Source of the DNA: JBNRMR01 sp050942895
GTDB lineage: Bacteria > Bacillota > Clostridia > Christensenellales > UBA1750
Assembly: GCA_050942895.1 (NCBI GenBank)
Contig: JBMNOE010000007.1
Location: 1-64,000 of the forward strand
DNA length: 64,000 nt
Direction: 5' to 3'
In this document: positions 58,790 through 64,000 of the stretch, in pieces
Layout of the letters: each line of letters opens with the position of its first letter
Position numbering within the stretch: the stretch's first letter is position 1
Notes under the pieces: model-generated
Told to the model about the DNA's origin: nothing
What the model saw: the letters and a program-made list of their open reading frames with translations, nothing else
Databases searched by the model: none
Made by a program: the position numbers and the translations under genes

Positions 58790-59647
58790 TTGGCTCTGCC
58801 GGACAACCGCGTGATAATTACCGCGGACAGCACCTGCGATATCGGAAGCGAACTCGCAAAAAAGTATAACATTGAAATTGTCCCTCTTTATGTCAGCCTT
58901 GGAAGTAAAAGCTATAGGGACGGCGTGGATATACATCCCGACATGATTTTTGACTTCTACGAGAAAACGGGCGAACTGGCAAAAACTTCCGCACCGCCGG
59001 TCGAGGATTATTTTAACTTTTTCACCCGCATCAAAGAGCCCGGCAAGGAGATCATACACATCAACATAAGCCGGCCGCTCAGCTCCAGCCATGAAAATGC
59101 CGTTGCGGCGGCAAAAAGGATGAAAGGCGTTCACGTTATCGATTCCAGAACCCTCTCCACCGCGATGGGCCAGTTGGCGCTTTTGGCAAGCGAGCTTGCC
59201 TCCCAGGGGAAAACCGCAGATGAAATCATCGCCGTTTTGCAGGACAAGGGTGAAAAGCTCAGCATCAGTTTCGTCATCGACACGCTGGAATATCTGCACA
59301 AGGGCGGAAGATGCTCATCCGTGGCGGCTTTCGGCGCAAATCTGTTGCAGCTTAAGCCCAGCATAAAGGTCGTGGATGGCGGCATGGCAGTTGGAAAGAA
59401 ATATCGCGGAAGCCAAAAAAAGGCCCTTATGAACTACATCGACGATACCTTTAAGGACGCGGCGAACATAGACAAAAAAAGGGTTTTCATCACCCACTCC
59501 GGCTGCGATGAAGAGCTTATCGGCGCCGTTCGTGAGCGTATGTCGGCTTTGATCCAGTTTGACGAGGTTCTGATAACCCGAGCCGGAGCGACCATAACCT
59601 GCCACTGCGGGCCCAACACCCTCGGGGTTATATTTTTTCATTATTAA
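58790..59647 (+). CDS. DegV family fatty-acid-binding protein
   Basis: This is a 285-residue protein of the DegV family. The conserved start is ITADSTCDIGSELAKKYNIEIVPL; the fatty-acid site Ser/Thr occur in LAKTSAPPVEDY and NISRPLSSSHENA. FVIDTLEYLHKGGRCS and CHCGPNTLGVIFF complete the pattern. Members bind fatty acids, and in some Gram-positives supply them to fatty acid kinase; the precise role here is unknown. Translation starts at a TTG (58790) after AGGAG. It diverges from the CotF-like operon and ends at a terminator. Confidence 0.93.
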   Translation: MALPDNRVIITADSTCDIGSELAKKYNIEIVPLYVSLGSKSYRDGVDIHPDMIFDFYEKTGELAKTSAPPVEDYFNFFTRIKEPGKEIIHINISRPLSSSHENAVAAAKRMKGVHVIDSRTLSTAMGQLALLASELASQGKTADEIIAVLQDKGEKLSISFVIDTLEYLHKGGRCSSVAAFGANLLQLKPSIKVVDGGMAVGKKYRGSQKKALMNYIDDTFKDAANIDKKRVFITHSGCDEELIGAVRERMSALIQFDEVLITRAGATITCHCGPNTLGVIFFHY

Positions 59648-59680
59648 TTCTTACTAATACGCAGGCAAGCAAAATAAACA

Positions 59681-59708
59681 AAAAAGGACGGCGCCTTCGT
59701 CCTTTTTT
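59681..59708 (+). terminator. DegV terminator
   Basis: AAAAGGACG / CGTCCTTTT with a 7-nt loop and a T-run, 34 bp after the stop. The following stretch, 59710-59826, holds nothing I can name. Confidence 0.85.
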
Positions 59709-59831
59709 GTTTTCGCTTTTTCTGTTGGGCGATGGCCGCCGTAGCCAAGTCTTTCCCGCTTCGGATTGACCGCGCCCTTAGTTCATTTCGCAACGCTATA
59801 ATCATTCAGCAAAATATAAGAATATAAAAAA

Positions 59832-59855
59832 ACCGCGGCTAACACTCGCCGCGGT
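59832..59855 (-). terminator. Terminator of the flavodoxin-like gene
   Basis: ACCGCGGC / GCCGCGGT perfect 8-bp stem with an 8-nt loop and a T-run on the minus strand. It lies about 75 bp beyond the stop of the leftward gene. Confidence 0.8.
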
Positions 59856-59929
59856 ATGCATTTTAAATGTTGTGAAGAGATGTTTCGTAGAACCTCTGCC
59901 CTTCTCTTTTAACTTTCTTTTAGTCTCTT

Positions 59930-60361
59930 TTAATTCTCGGTTAGGCTGTCCACAATTTCCTGGGACCATTTAAGAGCGCCGTCATAGTCCGACTGCTTGA
60001 TTTTGCCCTGCTTAAACAGGCCGCCGACCTTCACCAGATGTGTCTTGCCCACAACATTCAGTCCGCGCTTTTTAACCGCTTCAGCCAGAATATCGCCGGC
60101 CTCAGTGCCATCGTGCTTGCTTACCAGCAGGAAGGATACGTTTCTGGCCCTCTGGGGGGTCAGGTTGGAGCAAAAATCCAGAACCTGGCGATCAGGCCTC
60201 TTTCCGGTCTCCAAACATATGATCATCAACTTTTCATTATCGCTGGGGTACGCAGGGGGGATCTGATCAGAGGTGGTCTTATATTGGCGCGCAATGGCCT
60301 GTGCCAAATGCTCGGCATTCCCCACTTTTGAAAAGAACAGAACTCTCATCTTAAACAACAT
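59930..60361 (-). CDS. Flavodoxin-like protein
   Basis: This is a 143-residue protein with a flavodoxin-type alpha/beta start (MRVLFFSKVGNAEHLAQAIARQY), where SKVGNAEHLA is at the place of the phosphate-binding loop. The strands MIICLETG and NVSFLLVSKHDG fit the next two parallel strands, and the helix EILAEAVKKRGLNVVG follows. It lacks the usual Thr-Gly-Asn signature, so FMN binding is uncertain. It begins at ATG 60361 with GGAGG at 9 nt. It is monocistronic with a good terminator. A redox carrier is likely, but electron partners are unknown. Confidence 0.65.
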   Translation of the reverse strand: MLFKMRVLFFSKVGNAEHLAQAIARQYKTTSDQIPPAYPSDNEKLMIICLETGKRPDRQVLDFCSNLTPQRARNVSFLLVSKHDGTEAGDILAEAVKKRGLNVVGKTHLVKVGGLFKQGKIKQSDYDGALKWSQEIVDSLTEN

Positions 60362-60489
60362 ACTAATACGCCTCCGTGATTGTTATTGGTTTATTCTATC
60401 ACAAAAGTATGAACTTGTTTTGAACATCGCCCATATTTTTCGCAAAATTTGCGCAAATATAACACTAAAAAGCATTTTAAAATGAAAAT

Positions 60490-60516
60490 ACCGCCGTTTT
60501 TTTCATTCGGCGGCAT
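60490..60516 (-). terminator. glmM terminator
   Basis: GCCGCCG / CGGCGGT arms with a loop of 11-12 nt, followed on the minus strand by TATTTT. It lies about 30 bp beyond the glmM stop. Confidence 0.7.
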
Positions 60517-60546
60517 TTATAGACTTCCTCAAAACGCTTTAGTCCG

Positions 60547-61881
60547 TCAGACCATGTGCTGTCTGATAACCTTTTCCAGATGCTTCGCGCTTTGCAATAC
60601 CTGGTCCTCGTCCTTGCCCTCAACCATTATTCTGATAAGAGGCTCTGTGCCCGAAGGGCGAACCAGCACCCTGCCGCTTTTCCCCAGCCTGTCGGATATG
60701 AACTGCACGGCCTCCTCCACCTGGGGATAATTTCCCATTTTTCGCACACCGCTGACGCGCACGTTTATCAGCGTCTGCGGGTATTGTTTAAGCTGCTCTC
60801 TAAGCTCACAAAGACGCTTTTTGCGTCTTCTCATGGCGCAGGCCAGCTTGACTGCAGCCAATATGCCGTCGCCCGTGGTGCTGATGTCCATAAAAATCAG
60901 ATGCCCGGAGGCCTCGCCGCCCAGGTTATAGCCCTGCGCCAGCATTTCCTCCAGTACATAGCGGTCGCCAACCTTTGTGCGTATCAGCTTCGCTCCCCGC
61001 GCATTTAAATAATCCTCAAAGCCCAGATTGCTCATGACCGTTCCAACGACAGTCCGCTTATTTAAGCTGCCTTCCTCCAACATGATATCAGCGCAGATGG
61101 CAAGGGCATTATCGCCGTCCACCACCTGGCCGTTTTCATCCACGGCGATCATCCTGTCGGCGTCGCCATCGAATGCAAAACCAACCCCGCCCCTTTGTCT
61201 GACCGCCTCTTGAAGGGCGCTTATGTTGGTGGTTCCGCAGCCCTCGTTTATGTTCGCGCCGTCGGGCCTGTCAAAAAGAGAGGTGACGGTGGCCCCAAGG
61301 CGGCTGAAAACCTCCGATGCGACGCCGCTCGCAGCGCCGTTGGCGCAATCCAGCACGACTTCAAGGCCGGAAATGTCTTCGTCTGCCGCCTGTATTATGG
61401 TCTGCATATATGACTCGGCAGCGTTCTCGTATCTTATCACCCGCCCGATTTCAACATCTGTCGGCATGGGAAGAATGGCGCCGTTTAAAACGATATCCTC
61501 GATTTTGTCCTCGATCTCGTCGGAGAGCTTCTGCCCGTCCTTGTTGAAGAACTTTATTCCGTTATCGCCGAAATGGTTGTGGGACGCGGATATCACCACC
61601 CCGGCGTCAACCCCGGAAATCCTCGTCAGATGCGCCACCGCCGGAGTGGGTATGACCCCCACGGGAAGAGCGTCGGCCCCAACGGAACAGATGCCGGCGA
61701 TAAGGGCCGCCTCCAGCATGTCACCGGATATGCGCGTGTCCTTTCCAACAAGAACCCGCGGCCTGCCGTTTTTAGATGTCAGCACACTGGCGCCCGCGCG
61801 CCCCAGCTTATAAGCAAGCGTCGGAGTCAAGCCGTAATTGGCCTTTCCCCTCACCCCATCCGTCCCAAAAAGTCTACCCAT
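60547..61881 (-). CDS. glmM: Phosphoglucosamine mutase
   Basis: This is a 444-residue phosphohexomutase that converts glucosamine-6-phosphate to glucosamine-1-phosphate for peptidoglycan precursor synthesis. The phosphoserine loop VVISASHNHFGDNGIKFF holds the catalytic Ser near 101. The metal loop is AFDGDADRMIAVD, the sugar-binding loop GGEASGHLIF, and the phosphate-binding loop VRPSGTEPLIRIMVEG. Length (about 450) and order match GlmM rather than ManB/PGM. GGAG lies 8 nt before the ATG. It follows trxB on the same strand but has its own upstream gap, so it may be a separate unit. Confidence 0.96.
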   Translation of the reverse strand: MGRLFGTDGVRGKANYGLTPTLAYKLGRAGASVLTSKNGRPRVLVGKDTRISGDMLEAALIAGICSVGADALPVGVIPTPAVAHLTRISGVDAGVVISASHNHFGDNGIKFFNKDGQKLSDEIEDKIEDIVLNGAILPMPTDVEIGRVIRYENAAESYMQTIIQAADEDISGLEVVLDCANGAASGVASEVFSRLGATVTSLFDRPDGANINEGCGTTNISALQEAVRQRGGVGFAFDGDADRMIAVDENGQVVDGDNALAICADIMLEEGSLNKRTVVGTVMSNLGFEDYLNARGAKLIRTKVGDRYVLEEMLAQGYNLGGEASGHLIFMDISTTGDGILAAVKLACAMRRRKKRLCELREQLKQYPQTLINVRVSGVRKMGNYPQVEEAVQFISDRLGKSGRVLVRPSGTEPLIRIMVEGKDEDQVLQSAKHLEKVIRQHMV

Positions 61882-61972
61882 CTTTTTATCTCCATATTTA
61901 TATTTTTATATTCTGCAACAGTTTACCATCACAAAGAACAATTGCCAAAACTGCCGCCAAGAGCCAAAGCAA

Positions 61973-62884
61973 TCATAGCATATCCCAGTCCTGCTGGATG
62001 CTATACGAAGCCACTGCGCCGTCTGCCGCAGCGGTTATTACCTGCCTTAGCTGCTTTGTGCGGATATCGCCGATGGCATAAACCCCTGTCAGGCTTGTGC
62101 GGCAATCCTCCCCGGCGATGATATAGCCGCTTTCGTCCATATCCACCATTCCCTTGGCAAGCTGACTTTGCGGATTGCTTCCAACGGCCACAAAAACCCC
62201 CTGCACAGGCAATATCTCCGCATCGCCCGTTTTAAGATCCTTGAGCCTCAGGGCCTCCACCTTGCTGCCGCCCATTATCTCCTCGCTGACATTGCTCATC
62301 TTGTAGTTGATGTTATCAGCGTGAGAAAGCTTGTTAACCTCCACCGCCGCAGCTCTGAATTCATCCCTTCGGTGGATCAGCGTGACGCTATTTGCAAACC
62401 GGGCAAGATATAGCGCGTCCTCGATGGCAGTGTCTCCCCCGCCGATGACAGCCGTATCCTGGCCTCGGAAGAAGGCGCCGTCGCATGTGGCGCAATAGGA
62501 AACACCCATGCCCTTCAGCCTTTCCTCGCCGGGCACCCCAAGTAGCTTGGGCTGTGCGCCCATGGCCAGCACCACCGCCTTGCACTCGTATGTAACATCC
62601 CCGGCGATTATCTTCTTCGGCCGGCCCGAAAGCTCCAGGGCCGTTATTCCTTCGTAGTTGATCTCACAGCCCAACTCGGTGGCCTGCTCGGCGATTTTCA
62701 TCGAAAGCTCCGCGCCGTTTATGGCCGGCGCTCCAGGGTAATTTTCTATTATCTCGGTGGTGGCAGCCTGACCGCCTGCAAAAAGCTGTTCAAAAATGAC
62801 GGTTTTAATGCCCGCCCTGGCCAGATAAAGGCCGCAGGAAAGCCCCGCAGGGCCTCCGCCAATGACTGCAACTTCAAAACTCAT
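61973..62884 (-). CDS. trxB: Thioredoxin reductase
   Basis: This is a 303-residue flavoprotein that passes electrons from NADPH to thioredoxin. The FAD site is GGGPAGLSCGLYLARAG at the N-terminus; the redox-active disulfide is SYCATCDGAFF (CxxC near 134-137); the NAD(P)H site is VIGGGDTAIEDALYL; and the C-terminal FAD motif is GVYAIGDIRTKQLRQV. It is of normal length (about 305-320 aa). AAAGGAG precedes the ATG. The upstream metallo-hydrolase gene is on the same strand, 83 bp away, so a loose operon with glmM downstream is possible. Confidence 0.96.
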   Translation of the reverse strand: MSFEVAVIGGGPAGLSCGLYLARAGIKTVIFEQLFAGGQAATTEIIENYPGAPAINGAELSMKIAEQATELGCEINYEGITALELSGRPKKIIAGDVTYECKAVVLAMGAQPKLLGVPGEERLKGMGVSYCATCDGAFFRGQDTAVIGGGDTAIEDALYLARFANSVTLIHRRDEFRAAAVEVNKLSHADNINYKMSNVSEEIMGGSKVEALRLKDLKTGDAEILPVQGVFVAVGSNPQSQLAKGMVDMDESGYIIAGEDCRTSLTGVYAIGDIRTKQLRQVITAAADGAVASYSIQQDWDML

Positions 62885-62967
62885 ATGTATCTCTCCTTTC
62901 GAAGCAGTATAATAATATGCTGCGTTTATTTATTCGGTGAAGATGCCGAAAACGCCTGCATTAACTC

Positions 62968-63885
62968 TCACGGCTTTTTTTGCTCATTTTGCTCAATTTT
63001 TAAGACGCCGCCCTCAACAGACAGGACGACCTCGCCGCTGTCGGTTGAATATATCCTTGCGCCCACATCTTCCAGCCTTTCGATTACCTTATCGGACGAA
63101 TCCGAGATATCCTTCTGGGTTATTATCGCATAATCCGGCATTACCTGCCGCAAAAACGCATTCTTGCTGGAGGAATTGCTGCCGTGGTGCGCCACCTTCA
63201 GAACATCGGCGCTTAAGTCCCGGCCGGAACTTATCATGTCGCTTTCGCTTTCGCTCTCAGCGTCGCCTGTGAAAAGAACCCTGATGCCCTGGTATTCCAA
63301 GGCAAACACAAGGGAGCAATCGTTTATGTTTTCGTATTCATCCATCGGCCCCACGAATTCCATCACAGCTCCGCCAAGGCTGTATGAGTCCCCCGGCTGG
63401 GGAACGAGGGTTTCCACTCCTTTTGTTCCAAGAGCGCGCATCAGCCTTTCATATGTGGCCGTGGTGTGGGTTTTTGATGAGATATAGCAAAGCTCCGGCG
63501 AAAATTCTTCTATCACATATGACATGCCGCCGATGTGGTCAAGATGGGGGTGGGTGGCTATGATTGCGTCCAGCTCATACACTCCGGCGCTTTTCAGGTA
63601 GCTGATAACATAGTCCACAGTGTCGGCCTCGCCCGCATCCACCAGCATGGCCTCGCCATCGGCTATCACCAGAATGCTGTCAGCCTTTCCCACGCTTAAA
63701 AAGTGGATATAAAGCCCTTCTCCGGGCATATGTGTGTAGGACGGCCCCGCCCAATTTTCCAGGGAGTCCAGCAGCGTATCGGCCAATCCCAACCGATACG
63801 CCGCTATCATCAAAACGATTATCGCCAGGCTCACCCACAGGGGCGGCCTTTTGCTGCTTCTATTGTTTCTATTCCTGTCGTTCAT
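62968..63885 (-). CDS. ComEC/Rec2-like metallo-beta-lactamase-fold protein
   Basis: This is a 305-residue protein with one N-terminal membrane helix (about 16-35: LWVSLAIIVLMIAAYRLGL) and an outside metallo-beta-lactamase fold domain. The metal motif is IIATHPHLDHIGGM (HxHxDH), with later ligands in TGDAESESE and VAHHGSNSSS. The domain resembles the C-terminal hydrolase part of the DNA-uptake protein ComEC, but it lacks the competence membrane core, so it is a stand-alone enzyme. It probably hydrolyses nucleic acid or a phosphodiester outside the cell; this is inferred. The ribosome site is weak. The previous gene, upstream on the same strand, ends 18 bp earlier. Confidence 0.85.
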   Translation of the reverse strand: MNDRNRNNRSSKRPPLWVSLAIIVLMIAAYRLGLADTLLDSLENWAGPSYTHMPGEGLYIHFLSVGKADSILVIADGEAMLVDAGEADTVDYVISYLKSAGVYELDAIIATHPHLDHIGGMSYVIEEFSPELCYISSKTHTTATYERLMRALGTKGVETLVPQPGDSYSLGGAVMEFVGPMDEYENINDCSLVFALEYQGIRVLFTGDAESESESDMISSGRDLSADVLKVAHHGSNSSSKNAFLRQVMPDYAIITQKDISDSSDKVIERLEDVGARIYSTDSGEVVLSVEGGVLKIEQNEQKKP

Positions 63886-63903
63886 TTTAATTTTGCCGCT
63901 TTA

Positions 63904-64000
63904 TCAGCCCGCGGCGGGAAAAACTTTCTTTTCCAAAGCCGCAATGGCGATCTTTACCGCAGCCTCGATATCCCCCAGGTCGGTGGTTTCATGGGCGCTG
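63904..64000 (-). CDS. C-terminal end of an unidentified protein (partial)
   Basis: The right edge holds the last 31 codons of a leftward gene, read as SAHETTDLGDIEAAVKIAIA followed by ALEKKVFPAAG and a TGA at 63904-63906. The helix DIEAAVKIAIAALEKK is amphipathic. The HETTDLGDIE pattern faintly recalls the C-terminal His region of M20-type peptidases, but 31 residues are not enough to assign it. It ends 18 bp before the MBL-fold gene and so may be co-transcribed with it. Confidence 0.5.
   Translation of the reverse strand, partial: SAHETTDLGDIEAAVKIAIAALEKKVFPAAG

Overview
The window looks like chromosomal DNA of an anaerobic, endospore-forming Firmicute of the Clostridia type, at roughly 50-55% GC. 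I infer this from CotF-like coat proteins, a SpoIID-domain lipoprotein, the oxygen-sensitive class III ribonucleotide reductase pair, YhaM, DegV, a sortase with an LPxxG cell-wall protein, AGGAGG-type ribosome binding sites, and the absence of any outer-membrane gene. No rRNA, tRNA, CRISPR array, transposase or prophage gene was seen. Gene calls rest on motifs I can read in the translations; no database search was possible. Several starts were moved to the codon with the best ribosome binding site, including TTG and GTG codons.

Layout. 1-7.7 kb: the tail of an ABC exporter, then a leftward operon with two sugar-importer permeases, a HlyD-like adaptor, a two-TM MacB-like protein and a large solute-binding lipoprotein, with no ATPase gene. 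7.8-24.8 kb: mostly housekeeping genes (DUF4003, a Na+/alanine symporter, a small secreted protein, a SpoIID-like lipoprotein, Rel, GlnRS, a NYN-OST-HTH protein, acyl-CoA thioesterase, YhaM, a SWIM-SNF2 helicase, a PepV-like dipeptidase, a Cof-type HAD phosphatase). 24.9-34.3 kb: a carbohydrate locus with an unrecognised 658-aa protein, a membrane AraC regulator, an Lpl-type binding protein and two permeases, divergent from a GH172 (DUF2961) protein. 34.4-38.7 kb: a MIF-like tautomerase, a 58-aa protein, nrdG and nrdD under a clear pair of NrdR boxes, and DUF378. 38.8-43.1 kb: a small hypothetical gene, kduI-kduD-kdgF for unsaturated uronates, and DUF1846. 43.6-52.1 kb: sortase, a 1973-residue SpaA/Cna_B surface protein and a divergent Mga/AtxA-like regulator with a perfect inverted repeat between them. 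52.2-58 kb: an OFA-type MFS transporter with an attenuator-like leader, two tandem esterases and a GH36 alpha-galactosidase. 58-64 kb: two CotF-like proteins, DegV, a flavodoxin-like protein, GlmM, TrxB, a ComEC-type metallo-beta-lactamase-fold protein and the end of an unidentified gene.

How it fits together. Two ABC uptake systems, GH172, GH36, esterases and the kdu genes suggest life on plant or host polysaccharides containing uronic acids. The sortase and adhesin suggest attachment to a surface. The most unusual signals are: (1) a tandem structured repeat of about 73-74 bp at two distant intergenic loci, with a truncated third copy, whose hairpin stems are kept by compensatory changes; (2) the importer operon that carries HlyD- and MacB-like parts; (3) the Mga-like regulator, inverted repeat, giant adhesin and sortase locus; and (4) the MFS leader.
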